This document shows positions 23,788 through 31,965 of a stretch of DNA of 64,000 nt, one piece after another. Each line of letters opens with the position of its first letter. Within the stretch, counting starts at the first letter, position 1. A program made the position numbers and the translations under genes. The notes under the pieces were generated by a model, which had not been told where the DNA came from, did no database searches, and saw only the letters and a list, made by a program, of their open reading frames with translations. This stretch comes from Bacillus marinisedimentorum (GTDB lineage Bacteria > Bacillota > Bacilli > Bacillales > Bacillaceae_O), in contig NZ_LWBL02000026.1 of NCBI RefSeq assembly GCF_001644195.2, forward strand, positions 117,539-181,538, read 5' to 3'.

Positions 23788-25512
23788 ATGGATTGGAAAA
23801 CTGAATTTGACCGCTGGAATAACTTCGCGGAATTGGAGCCGGAAATACGGCAGCAGATGGATGAAATGGCTGGCGACGAAAAGAAGATGGAAGACAGTTT
23901 TTACAAAGAGCTTGAATTCGGAACAGGCGGCATGCGCGGAGAAATCGGCGCCGGTACGAACCGGATGAATATTTATACTGTGCGGAAAGCTTCAGAAGGG
24001 CTTGCCAATTATCTTGAAGAGACCGGCAATGATTATAAAAGCCGCGGTGTTGTGATCGCTTATGATTCACGCCACAAATCACCGGAGTTCGCGATGGAAG
24101 CTGCCCGGACGCTTGGCCGGCATGGGATAAAAGCATACGTTTTTGATGAATTGCGCCCGACACCGACACTTTCCTTTGCGGTCAGGCACTTAAATGGAGC
24201 AGCAGGGATTGTGTTGACGGCAAGCCATAACCCGCCGGAATATAACGGTTTTAAGGTGTACGGTGATGATGGCGGCCAGCTTCCTCCCAAAGAAGCCGGG
24301 GAGCTTGTTGAAAAGGTGAATAAGGTTGAGGATGAGCTGCTGATTGAAGTTGCCGATGAAATGGATTTGAAAGACTCAGGCTTGCTCGAGGTGATTGGTA
24401 AAGAAGTCGATGATGCTTACCTTGAAGAGTTGAAAGGAATCCGTGTGAATCCGGAAATGATCAAGAAACAAGGCAGTGATTTGAAAATAGTATTCTCACC
24501 GCTTCACGGTACGGCCAATAAACCGGTGCGGAGCGCGCTAGAAGCTTTCGGATTTATGAATGTTGCCGTGGTGAAAGAGCAAGAATTGCCGGATGCCGAC
24601 TTTTCAACCGTTAAGTCTCCAAATCCTGAGGAGCATGCTGCCTTCGAAATTGCGATTAAGTACGGCAAGGAAATCGACGCAGATATTTTGCTGGCCACTG
24701 ATCCGGATGCTGACCGTCTTGGAGTAGCTGTAAAGAATCCGGACGGGGAATATGTTGTGCTTACCGGTAACCAGACCGGGGCTCTTATGCTGGAGTATTT
24801 GCTTTCCCAGCGGAAGGCGAACGGCGTACTTCCGGAAAACGGAATCGTATTTAAGACGATTGTTACTTCGGAAATCGGCCGGGTCATTGCCAGGGAGTAT
24901 GGGATTGCAACCGAAGACACACTCACAGGCTTTAAGTTTATCGGTGAAAAAATTAAAGAATATGAGCAAACAGGGGAATATGAATTCCAGTTTGGTTATG
25001 AAGAAAGCTATGGGTACCTGATTGGTGATTTTGTCCGTGACAAAGATGCTGTCCAGGCTGCATTGATGGCCGCCGAAACGGCTGCTTATTATAAGTCTCA
25101 AGGAAAGTCGCTTTACGATGGGCTGCTGGATATCTTTGATAAGTATGGATACTATCAGGAGACGCTTCATTCGATGACCCTGAAAGGAAAAGAGGGCGCC
25201 GAAAAAATTGCCGGCATGATGGACCAGTTCCGCAGCCAGCCTCCTGCAGAAGCGGCAGGACTGAAAGTGGCAGCGATGGAAGATTATCAAAAGAGCGAGC
25301 GGACTGAACTGGATACCGGTAATAAGAACGACATTGATTTACCGAAGTCCAATGTGCTGAAGTATTTCCTCGAAGATGGATCCTGGTTCTGCCTGCGCCC
25401 ATCAGGCACAGAACCAAAGATTAAGTTTTATTTTGGTGTGAATGCTGAAACACTTGAAGGCAGTGAGCAGAAACTGCAGGACATTAAAAATGCGGTATTG
25501 AACCTGGTTTAA
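23788..25512 (+). CDS. pgcA: Alpha-phosphoglucomutase
   Basis: The enzyme interconverts glucose-6-P and glucose-1-P, supplying UDP-glucose synthesis. The 574-residue protein contains all four domains: phosphoserine loop TASHNP with Ser146, metal loop DPDADRLG near residue 304, sugar-binding GYEESYGY near 408, and the phosphate loop [13 protein letters not shown] near 535. GGGGGAGC precedes the ATG. Together with GalU (58012) and Ugd (28822) it completes glucose-6-P to UDP-glucuronate. A truncated paralogue of its first domain is encoded two genes upstream. Confidence 0.95.
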   Translation: MDWKTEFDRWNNFAELEPEIRQQMDEMAGDEKKMEDSFYKELEFGTGGMRGEIGAGTNRMNIYTVRKASEGLANYLEETGNDYKSRGVVIAYDSRHKSPEFAMEAARTLGRHGIKAYVFDELRPTPTLSFAVRHLNGAAGIVLTASHNPPEYNGFKVYGDDGGQLPPKEAGELVEKVNKVEDELLIEVADEMDLKDSGLLEVIGKEVDDAYLEELKGIRVNPEMIKKQGSDLKIVFSPLHGTANKPVRSALEAFGFMNVAVVKEQELPDADFSTVKSPNPEEHAAFEIAIKYGKEIDADILLATDPDADRLGVAVKNPDGEYVVLTGNQTGALMLEYLLSQRKANGVLPENGIVFKTIVTSEIGRVIAREYGIATEDTLTGFKFIGEKIKEYEQTGEYEFQFGYEESYGYLIGDFVRDKDAVQAALMAAETAAYYKSQGKSLYDGLLDIFDKYGYYQETLHSMTLKGKEGAEKIAGMMDQFRSQPPAEAAGLKVAAMEDYQKSERTELDTGNKNDIDLPKSNVLKYFLEDGSWFCLRPSGTEPKIKFYFGVNAETLEGSEQKLQDIKNAVLNLV

Positions 25513-25541
25513 TACTGTTTAACTATATGCAGCGAGCATTG

Positions 25542-25570
25542 AAAAACCCGGCGATAATGCCGGGTTTTTG
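25542..25570 (+). terminator. pgcA terminator
   Basis: AAAAACCCGGC and GCCGGGTTTTT form a perfect stem around GATAAT, 30 bases after the pgcA stop codon. Confidence 0.9.
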
Positions 25571-25584
25571 TGTGGGGTGGGGCT

Positions 25585-25638
25585 AGTTGCAAATAATGCC
25601 TGGCAATTGCCTGGGACTTCCCAGGCAATTGCCAGGCA
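25585..25638. repeat. Family A extended palindrome, copy 1 of a near-identical pair
   Basis: AGTTGCAAATAA is followed by the palindrome arm TGCCTGGCAATTGCCTGGGA, a CT centre and the inverse arm. The same 54 bases recur at 26810-26863. The two copies flank the DUF2512 and 26084 genes in direct orientation. Confidence 0.92.
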
Positions 25639-25654
25639 GCTACATTCCATTTAT

Positions 25655-26023
25655 CTACACGTTATACAAATGGCGGTCAGGTTCTTCAAGTACTTTATCT
25701 TCCATATATTTGTGGAAGAACCACTCTCCGGCTGCAAGTGCCAGTGAAGAAACAACTGCTGCCATCAAGGCATTTTCAATTGTCATTCCAGCCAACAGCC
25801 AGATGAGCAAAAAGGTCAAACCGAAATCCGACAATGTCGCTACCAGGTTGTTTGTCTTGGGGAATATAAGTAAATCACCAATAAAATAGGCAACAGAACC
25901 TAGAATTACAGTCAAGAGCAGGATGTTTCCGAAGCTTATCCCGTAAAAGACACCCAGTACAAGGTACAATATTGCAATGGTCATGACACTTTTTATTCCA
26001 AGGGCTTTTAAGTGATCGTCCAT
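25655..26023 (-). CDS. DUF2512 (YndM-like) membrane protein
   Basis: The 122-residue product has four membrane helices (ALGIKSVMTIAILYLVLGVF, then NILLLTVILGSVAYFIGDLL, then two more) and fits the DUF2512 group known from spore-formers; function unknown. The start is the ATG at 26023: AAAGGAGG lies 9 bases before it, while the ATG at 26029 is only 3 bases from that site. It is the second gene of a pair with the 26084 protein. Confidence 0.8.
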   Translation of the reverse strand: MDDHLKALGIKSVMTIAILYLVLGVFYGISFGNILLLTVILGSVAYFIGDLLIFPKTNNLVATLSDFGLTFLLIWLLAGMTIENALMAAVVSSLALAAGEWFFHKYMEDKVLEEPDRHLYNV

Positions 26024-26083
26024 GTTCATGTACCTCCTTTCGTGGTGTATAGGACATTTATCTTTACCCGATACATTCAAAAA

Positions 26084-26746
26084 TTAATCAATAATGGGTT
26101 TATTTACCATATTCCACCCAAGGAAGCAAGTCCACAAAAAGGGCGGTCCGGAAGTGATAGGAAGAATAAAGAAAGCAGCTTCTGGCATCATAACCGAAAC
26201 AATGATTCCAGCTGCACCAGCCCATCCTGAAACCCACCCTGCTTTCGTGAACAGTGAGCCAGTTTTGAATTCAGCCTCCATGGATTTGCTTAATAAAGAT
26301 GAGCCAATCCATATTAAAGCAATGGCAAAATATCCGCTCAATAGTCCAAGACCGAAAATAGCACGATACAGAATAAAGGCCAGCGAATCGGGGCTATCTT
26401 CAGCCGCGGAGGCGATAATCGGCAATGTGACCAGTTCAGCCGCTAAAACAACGGTCCATATGGACAGGGAGGATATAAATAGCCGCGCTGCGTTTCGTGC
26501 GCCCATGTACGATTCTTTTAAATAGAACTCTGCACTGGATAGACCAAGAAGCCATAAAAAAATCCCGGCAAGCATGATGCTGTGATCAAACATCCATCTC
26601 AGGTAAGAATTATTGATATCGTGAAGGGCATGGGAACCGTCCCACGGGTCAACCACCGGCGGATGCAGCAGGGTTGATATCGCAACAAGGGCTGCACCGG
26701 CAAGAATCGAGATGCCCGCAGCTTTGTTTGATAACGAATTTCTCAT
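26084..26746 (-). CDS. Integral membrane protein of unknown function
   Basis: I do not recognise this 220-residue protein. It has six predicted membrane helices, starting with the first near residues 8-26 (AAGISILAGAALVAISTLL) followed by a short outside loop HPPVVDPWDGSHALHDINNS, and ending in a motif-free tail. It precedes DUF2512 on the same strand. The two genes are bracketed by direct copies of an extended family A repeat, so they may have moved or been exposed to deletion as a unit. Confidence 0.65.
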   Translation of the reverse strand: MRNSLSNKAAGISILAGAALVAISTLLHPPVVDPWDGSHALHDINNSYLRWMFDHSIMLAGIFLWLLGLSSAEFYLKESYMGARNAARLFISSLSIWTVVLAAELVTLPIIASAAEDSPDSLAFILYRAIFGLGLLSGYFAIALIWIGSSLLSKSMEAEFKTGSLFTKAGWVSGWAGAAGIIVSVMMPEAAFFILPITSGPPFLWTCFLGWNMVNKPIID

Positions 26747-26809
26747 TCAGTCCACACCTCCAAAACCTGTTTAATCCTACTCTACCCGAATTAAAAAGGG
26801 GTTAGACTT

Positions 26810-26863
26810 AGTTGCAAATAATGCCTGGCAATTGCCTGGGACTTCCCAGGCAATTGCCAGGCA
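26810..26863. repeat. Family A extended palindrome, copy 2 of a near-identical pair
   Basis: It is identical to 25585-25638 from AGTTGCAAATAA through the final GGCA, then ends in TTTT. On the plus strand it could form a strong hairpin of about 20 bp. Confidence 0.92.
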
Positions 26864-26874
26864 TTTTATCATTC

Positions 26875-27021
26875 TTACTGTCCGCCCAGCCTTTTAATGA
26901 TGTCACTTTCAAGGTTTTTCATGTTATTTTCGAATTGAGACATGTGTTTTTCAAGAGATTGAAATTGCTGTTCGATTTCTTTTACTTGTTTTTGGATTGC
27001 ATCGATAAACTTTCCATCCAT
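26875..27021 (-). CDS. 48-residue coiled-coil protein
   Basis: This is an intact small frame with ATG at 27021, TAA at 26875 and AAAGGTGG upstream. The product starts MDGKFIDAIQKQVKEIEQQF and continues as one heptad-rich helix (QSLEKHMSQFENNMKNLESD) to KRLGGQ. It resembles in style, but not in sequence, the 66-residue coiled-coil protein at 28306. Function is unknown; it would be a soluble dimer or adaptor. Confidence 0.6.
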   Translation of the reverse strand: MDGKFIDAIQKQVKEIEQQFQSLEKHMSQFENNMKNLESDIIKRLGGQ

Positions 27022-27179
27022 TTGAATGCCACCTTTTCATCGTTTTATTACTAAATTATTCGAAAGGGTGGAACTGGTGAGCTGAAAAACAGAGATACTG
27101 AATCGGGAAGCCGTAACAAATCTGATGGCAAAATCGTCTAATCGATAAATAAAGAAATAGCCAGGAAAGGCGGGTCAAT

Positions 27180-28085
27180 ATGAAACGGTTTAAATGGGTC
27201 TTTGCTGTGATGGGAACGGTTATCCTCATATTTACGGCAGCATGCAGCGGCGGCAATGAAGAATCGGTTGTAACAGAAGATAATGTCTCGAAAAATGAAA
27301 TGGCAACCAAGGAGGAGAGCGAGCAGGAAATCAGTGGGGAAGCAGGAGCAGGGGATGCGGCATCTACTGTTGAAGATAAGGTGCAATCTGAGCGGAAGGT
27401 TGCATATGAAGGCGATTTGTCGCTTGAAGTTGAAACGCTGGATGACTTTTTGCCGTTAGTTGAAAAGAAAACCGCTGAGCTGGGCGGCTATATGGTTGAA
27501 TCCGCAGTTTACAAGGAATCCGAAGAACATAGGGGAGCACACCTGTCTGTCCGAGTTCCTTCCAAACATTTTCAGGATTTCATGGTTTATGTTGAAGAAA
27601 ACAGCAAAGAAGTTAATAACCGAAATGTTCGGGGGCAGGATGTGACAGAGGAGTATGTGGATCTGGAGTCTCGTCTGAAAGCCAAGAAGGCCGTTGAAGA
27701 AAGGCTTTTGGCGTTTATGGAAGAAGCCCAAAAAACTGAAGACTTGCTGAAAATTTCAAACGATCTTGGCCGTATCCAAGAGGAAATTGAACAGCTTCAA
27801 GGACGCATGAAATATCTCGATAACCGAATCGAGTATGCAAGCATTACGATGAATGTTTCTGAATCCTACAGCCCAAAACTGCAGGATAGGGAAGAACTAA
27901 ACACCTGGGATAAAACAAAGGATACGTTTATCACTACACTTAATGGACTGAGTGCTTTCGCAAGCTGGATATTCGTTGCACTTGTAGGCTTCTCACCGGT
28001 GCTCATTTTGCTGGCGATTATTGGCGCGGCCGTCTGGATGATTATGAGACGGAGGAAGCGGAAGCAAGGAGAATCGGGGAAATAA
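27180..28085 (+). CDS. DUF4349 lipoprotein
   Basis: The 301-residue product has a lipoprotein signal peptide with lipobox FTAAC (Cys21), an acidic linker to residue 70, the DUF4349 domain (VAYEGDLSLEVETLDDFLPL, then ELGGYMVESAVYKE and LSVRVPSKHFQDFM), a long coiled coil (TEDLLKISNDLGRIQEEIEQ), and one C-terminal membrane helix followed by RRRKRKQ. It is thus anchored at both ends outside the membrane. Function is unknown; DUF4349 proteins often act in envelope stress or export contexts. The ATG has AGGAAAGG upstream. Confidence 0.85.
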   Translation: MKRFKWVFAVMGTVILIFTAACSGGNEESVVTEDNVSKNEMATKEESEQEISGEAGAGDAASTVEDKVQSERKVAYEGDLSLEVETLDDFLPLVEKKTAELGGYMVESAVYKESEEHRGAHLSVRVPSKHFQDFMVYVEENSKEVNNRNVRGQDVTEEYVDLESRLKAKKAVEERLLAFMEEAQKTEDLLKISNDLGRIQEEIEQLQGRMKYLDNRIEYASITMNVSESYSPKLQDREELNTWDKTKDTFITTLNGLSAFASWIFVALVGFSPVLILLAIIGAAVWMIMRRRKRKQGESGK

Positions 28086-28097
28086 TCCGGGGAATAC

Positions 28098-28129
28098 TGC
28101 CTGGCAATTGCCAGGCAATTTTTTTTTTT
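28098..28129 (+). repeat. Family A short palindrome acting as terminator
   Basis: TGCCTGGCAATTGCCAGGCA at 28098-28117 is followed by AA and a long T-run, only 12 bases after the DUF4349 stop codon. Confidence 0.88.
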
Positions 28130-28140
28130 GCCAAACATGT

Positions 28141-28240
28141 AAAATTGAATTTTAAGGCCGTTTTACTTCTGAAAAATTTAATTTTTCCCAGGAGAAAATT
28201 CAATTTTTACCCCTTAAAACCACTGTAAAATTGAATTTTT
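28141..28240. repeat. Four phased AAAATTNAATTTT palindromes
   Basis: Perfect 13-mers AAAATTNAATTTT start at 28141, 28173, 28195 and 28227. The steps are 32, 22 and 32 bases, close to whole helical turns. They fill the region upstream of the 66-residue protein gene. A fifth copy is at 31634-31646. They could be operators, bent DNA, or a degenerate repeat family. Confidence 0.7.
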
Positions 28241-28305
28241 GCTTTTTTTCAATTTGAATCTATTCCTGTATGATTGGTTTATCTTAGAGGAAAGGAGGTT
28301 AACGA

Positions 28306-28506
28306 TTGCGGGACCGTTATATGGAAGAGCTGCTGCGCAGGTTAGCCGAGGTATACAGCGATGTGAAGAGGCTGAAATCTGATTCTGTCACGAGGGCCGA
28401 AATCGAGATGATGGAAAAGAAGATGGATGCATTATCCCAGCAGGTTGCTGAAAATACCGAACGGGTCCATCCCTTTACTGAACAATTGAATAATCAGGTT
28501 TCGTAA
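28306..28506 (+). CDS. 66-residue coiled-coil protein
   Basis: The start is TTG at 28306 with AAAGGAGG 7 bases upstream. The product (RDRYMEELLRRLAEVYSDVK, then TRAEIEMMEKKMDALSQQVA) is almost entirely charged helix with heptads, so a soluble dimer is likely. I do not recognise a family. Four phased palindromes lie in the 165 bases upstream, which suggests dedicated regulation. A terminator lies at 28649. Confidence 0.7.
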   Translation: MRDRYMEELLRRLAEVYSDVKRLKSDSVTRAEIEMMEKKMDALSQQVAENTERVHPFTEQLNNQVS

Positions 28507-28648
28507 GACTTTTTTATCCAACTACACTCTACCCGAGGGCAAATGGTACTCCCTTGCCAGATGAGGCCCTCACCAGAATCGGAAATTCCACCCTATCCAA
28601 ACCCAAAACCCTTTGAAATCCACCTTGCATTTCTCGAGGTAAGATTGC

Positions 28649-28678
28649 CAGCCGTCCATCCGGGCGGCTGTTTTTTTT
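28649..28678 (+). terminator. Terminator in the gap before ugd
   Basis: CAGCCGTCC and GGGCGGCTG pair (one G-T) around ATCC, followed by eight T. The rest of the 28507-28821 gap holds no gene that I can support; it should carry the ugd promoter. Confidence 0.85.
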
Positions 28679-28821
28679 ATGTTTGCTATTCGTTCACCAA
28701 TCACACTCCATAATTTTACAATAACTGCAAACTGGTTTAACAGCAGGACAGTAACAATTATAATAAGATAATGGAAAAGTAATCGCCAGGTACTGATATC
28801 TTTAGAATAGGAGGGAGATCA

Positions 28822-30150
28822 ATGCGTATTGCAATTGCCGGCACAGGTTATGTAGGTCTGGTAACCGGTGTTTGCCTTGCTGAAATCGGTCATGATGTGA
28901 CCTGTTATGATATCGATCGTGCAAAGTTAAATCAGTTGAAGCAGGGGAACTCGCCGATTTATGAACCTGATTTACCACAATTGCTGAAAAAGAATATTTC
29001 GAGTGGCAGGCTCACCTTTACTGATCTTCCCGAAGAAGCATACCGGCAGGCAGAGGTCATTTATATTGCAGTCCCGACACCGCAAGCCGCCGATGGTTCG
29101 GCGGATTTATCTTATGTGAGCAGTGCAGCGGAACGTATTGCCAAATCTGTTGTGAAAGATGTTATCGTTGTTGTAAAAAGTACTGTTCCTGTTGGAACGA
29201 ATGAGAGAGTCGGCGATCTGGTCAATGGACATTTGATGGTTCGTGGCTTAAAGGCGGATGTTGTCTCCAATCCTGAGTTTTTGCGGGAAGGCTCGGCGGT
29301 GCACGATATGTTCAATGGGGAGCGGATTATCATCGGTTCAGAATCTGAGCGGGCTGCGGAAATTGTGATTTCAATTAACGAACCGTTCGGAATACCTTTT
29401 TTAAAAACAGATGTACGAAGTGCAGAAATGATCAAGTATGCATCAAATGCTTTTCTGGCTGCCAAAGTCAGTTTTATCAATGAGATTGCGAGCATCTCTG
29501 AGAAGCTTGGTGCTGATATAGAAGCTGTAGCGGCCGGGATGGGAATGGATAAGCGGATTGGAGATCAGTTTTTACGGGCAGGGATCGGATACGGCGGTTC
29601 CTGTTTCCCGAAGGATACGCGTGCACTTGTTCAAATTGCCGGCAATACCGATCATAAATTTGAGTTGCTTGAGTCTGTCATCAAAGTGAATAACAAGCAG
29701 CAGTCCGTTTTGTTTGATAAAGCAAAGGGACGATTCGAAAATTTGAAGGGGAAAAAGGCGGCGGTTCTTGGCCTTTCCTTCAAGCCAAACACCGATGACA
29801 TTCGTGAAGCAGCTTCCATCGTTCTCATTAATATGCTGTTGTTTGAAGGGGTGGAAGTCACAGCCTATGATCCAGCTGCCCTGCAGAAAACAAAAGCAAT
29901 TCTGGGCAATCGAATAAAATATGCAAAGAACGGAGAAGAAGCTTTACAGAATGCGGATATGGCTTTCCTTGTTACCGAGTGGGATGAAATCAAGGATATC
30001 CCTTTTGATGACTATACCGCGCTTATGAAGAAACCGGTCATCTTTGACGGCCGCAACTGCCATTCCCTTGAGGAAGCGGCAAAGCATCCGGTCGAATACT
30101 ATTCGATCGGGCGGCGTCCGGTAGTGAATGCCATGGAAAGCACTTTTTGA
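28822..30150 (+). CDS. ugd: UDP-glucose 6-dehydrogenase
   Basis: The enzyme oxidises UDP-glucose to UDP-glucuronate with two NAD+, for teichuronic acid or other acidic polymers. The 442-residue product has the Rossmann start MRIAIAGTGYVGLVTGVCLA, the substrate segment EFLREGSAVHDM near 152-163, the lysine of AEMIKYASNAFLAAK near 205, and the catalytic Cys261 in GYGGSCFPKD. GGAGGG precedes the ATG. It is a single-gene unit closed by a family A hairpin. The symbol tuaD is possible, but no tua operon is adjacent. Confidence 0.95.
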   Translation: MRIAIAGTGYVGLVTGVCLAEIGHDVTCYDIDRAKLNQLKQGNSPIYEPDLPQLLKKNISSGRLTFTDLPEEAYRQAEVIYIAVPTPQAADGSADLSYVSSAAERIAKSVVKDVIVVVKSTVPVGTNERVGDLVNGHLMVRGLKADVVSNPEFLREGSAVHDMFNGERIIIGSESERAAEIVISINEPFGIPFLKTDVRSAEMIKYASNAFLAAKVSFINEIASISEKLGADIEAVAAGMGMDKRIGDQFLRAGIGYGGSCFPKDTRALVQIAGNTDHKFELLESVIKVNNKQQSVLFDKAKGRFENLKGKKAAVLGLSFKPNTDDIREAASIVLINMLLFEGVEVTAYDPAALQKTKAILGNRIKYAKNGEEALQNADMAFLVTEWDEIKDIPFDDYTALMKKPVIFDGRNCHSLEEAAKHPVEYYSIGRRPVVNAMESTF

Positions 30151-30161
30151 GGGCTGCGAAA

Positions 30162-30198
30162 TGCCTGGCAATTGCCTCGCAATTGCCAGGCATTTTTT
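30162..30198 (+). repeat. Family A palindrome (long form) acting as terminator
   Basis: The arm TGCCTGGCAATTGC, the loop CTC and the inverse arm are followed by six T. It is 12 bases after the ugd stop codon and about 180 bases before the RAYT gene. Confidence 0.9.
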
Positions 30199-30375
30199 GT
30201 TCCTCTAAATTTTAAAGTTCATCGTTTTTTACAAATCCCACCTACACAACTGGCACTAAACCGGAAGATATGAAGGAATCTTCATTTTACTAATATTCAA
30301 AATCAGGATAAAATATTTTATAACAGCACGATCACCCACCTATGACCCTCCACCATATTTGAAGGAGCGTGAAAC

Positions 30376-30993
30376 ATGCCTCGAAACCGGATTGGCTGGT
30401 TTCCGGGTGCCCTGTATCACGTTGTCTCCAGAGGGAGCCGGCGTGCTCCCATTTTTTTTCACGACCGCGACCGCCTTAAGTACTTTAACCTCCTCCATGA
30501 TACACGCCAGGTATTCCCTTTCGAACTTCATGCCTACTGTTTGATGACCAATCATGTTCACCTGCTGATTGAAGTTGATGAGACGCCTCTCGGTCCAATC
30601 ATGCAAAAACTCAACCACCGATATGCCGTCTATTTCAATCGTACTCATGAATCAAGCGGGCATGTATTCCAGGGTCCTTATTTTGCAACACAGATTACAA
30701 GTATTGACGATAAGCTGGCGACTTCAAAATACATTCACCTGAATCCGGTAGAAGCAGGTCTTGTGAAAAATGCAGAAGACTACCCCTGGAGCAGCTGCAA
30801 AGCGTATGTAACAGGAGCATTCGATTCCCGTCTTACCTCAACCTCTCTATTAACCCACTTTAAAGCACCGGAACGTAAAGCCTACTATGATTTTCTTCAA
30901 GAACCTGAATTCTCAGTCGACTTTTCAAAACTTAAGCCAGATTGGAGGGATTCACGGCAACAAGATCCTGCACGGGCGAAAGTGGAGAAATGA
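30376..30993 (+). CDS. REP-associated tyrosine transposase (RAYT, Y1_Tnp HUH family)
   Basis: The 205-residue protein has the single-strand HUH transposase fold of the IS200/IS605 and RAYT type. The HUH motif is His60-Val-His62 in MTNHVHLLIE, the N-terminal RAYT start is GWFPGALYHVVSRG, and the tyrosine nucleophile is probably Tyr119 in SKYIHLNPVEAGLV. The ATG at 30376 has GAAGGAGC upstream, and a terminator follows. The frame is intact and without inverted repeats of a classical IS, as expected for a domesticated RAYT. Family A palindromes surround it, the nearest at 30162, so it is the candidate mobiliser. No second transposase is in the window. Confidence 0.9.
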   Translation: MPRNRIGWFPGALYHVVSRGSRRAPIFFHDRDRLKYFNLLHDTRQVFPFELHAYCLMTNHVHLLIEVDETPLGPIMQKLNHRYAVYFNRTHESSGHVFQGPYFATQITSIDDKLATSKYIHLNPVEAGLVKNAEDYPWSSCKAYVTGAFDSRLTSTSLLTHFKAPERKAYYDFLQEPEFSVDFSKLKPDWRDSRQQDPARAKVEK

Positions 30994-31013
30994 AATATAA
31001 GTAGATATGCAGT

Positions 31014-31047
31014 GAAAAGCCATAATGGTAATTCGTTATGGCTTTTC
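31014..31047 (+). terminator. RAYT terminator
   Basis: GAAAAGCCATAA and TTATGGCTTTTC form a perfect 12-bp stem around TGGTAATTCG, 20 bases after the RAYT stop codon. Confidence 0.8.
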
Positions 31048-31104
31048 GTCATGAGGTATTTTCTGTCTGTTGTAATCATGTTGCCACATCAGTTGTTGGC
31101 AGTT

Positions 31105-31480
31105 TCAAATGCCAAATATCGAAGGGAATGCGGTTATAAAGCAAAAGAGAATAACAAAGAGATAATCTTGCCCGGCAACAGTAACAAGGTTTGAATAAAC
31201 AGCTGCCATTTGGTATAGAAAAAGAAATGAGATGAGCATCATGATAAAAAGAAGCAAGATATGGTATTGACATGTCGTTCTTCTTAGCAAGGAACGTACT
31301 ATGTAAGTAAGAGGGTTGGCAATGAAAAAGAAAAATTGGAAAGGCAAATATAAAAATAAAAGGCAATGACAAAAAATCGAATCTTCTTTCAAGCACCATT
31401 CCGTATATAACCAGTAAAACAAAAAATGCCAGTGTGCTTATGGTTGTTCCCTTAACATGCTTAATAAAATATTGAATTTA
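31105..31480 (-). pseudogene. Possible frameshifted small membrane-protein gene
   Basis: Two overlapping minus-strand frames both encode hydrophobic helices. One continues upstream as ISTLAFFVLLVIYGMVLE then RFDFLSLPFIFIFAFPIFLF; the other supplies the later part ILLLFIMMLISFLFLYQMAA and QDYLFVILFCFITAF. Joined by one frameshift near 31270-31330 they would give a roughly 130-150 residue membrane protein with four helices. An AAGGAGAG site lies near 31480 but no ATG is well placed. It may be a decayed gene or chance. Low confidence. Confidence 0.3.
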
Positions 31481-31633
31481 GCTCTCCTTAATGTATGTAG
31501 TATGTATCCGCCATTCATTTAATTTTAAAAAAATCAGGCTGCTACTAAAAATTCCATTTTCCTCTTAAATCTATACTTCAAAATGGAAAAATGACTTAGG
31601 AAAAAATCAATTTTAGAACTATGAGAAGCCTTG

Positions 31634-31646
31634 AAAATTCAATTTT
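31634..31646. repeat. Fifth AAAATTNAATTTT palindrome
   Basis: AAAATTCAATTTT followed by AGCCATTTTAC resembles AAAATTGAATTTT followed by AAGGCCGTTTTAC at 28141, so the flank is partly shared. Confidence 0.5.
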
Positions 31647-31740
31647 AGCCATTTTACAACAAAAAAGAACACCGATAAACTGAACAGTGTAATTCCTCTC
31701 ACCTCTTTGGCACAATCCTCTTACAGACACCACTAAAACA

Positions 31741-31865
31741 ACTAAGCCCGCCAGCCGGGCACTTCACCATGCGGGCCACCTGCAGGTGAAGTGGAGATCG
31801 TAACTTCCTCAGTTCCGTTTCTCCAAAAAAGCCGCCGGATCAACGTGATTCGGCGGCTTTTAGTA
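31741..31865 (+). ncRNA. Candidate structured RNA: H-type pseudoknot plus terminator
   Basis: GCCCGC (31746-31751) pairs with GCGGGC (31771-31776), and CACTTCACC (31760-31768) pairs with GGTGAAGTG (31785-31793). The two stems interleave, so together they form an H-type pseudoknot with 8-, 2- and 8-nt loops. A third weak hairpin and a strong terminator at 31825-31861 follow on the same strand, with no open reading frame after it. The layout fits an orphan small RNA or riboswitch-like element about 120 nt long. I could not assign it to a known family, and the promoter is not obvious. Confidence 0.5.
31825..31861. terminator. Bidirectional terminator (SNF2 gene and candidate RNA)
   Basis: AAAAGCCGCCG and CGGCGGCTTTT pair around a 13-nt loop. 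On the minus strand it ends in six T and follows the SNF2 gene; on the plus strand it ends in four T. Confidence 0.85.
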
Positions 31866-31888
31866 TGATGTGTTTTTGTTGTTTTCTG

Positions 31889-31956
31889 GATTGCCTGGGA
31901 ATTGCCAGGCAATCATAGGTCTTTATACTCATAATTGCCTGGCAATTCCCAGACAA
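31889..31956. repeat. Paired family A element (BIME-like)
   Basis: GATTGCCTGGGAATTGCC with its AGGCAAT end, the linker ATAGGTCTTTATACTCAT, and ATTGCCTGGCAATTCCC form two palindromes in opposite orientation. The same layout and a similar linker occur inside the SNF2 gene at 34174-34241. It lies 10 bases beyond the SNF2 stop codon. Confidence 0.85.
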
Positions 31957-31965
31957 CCCCAAACT

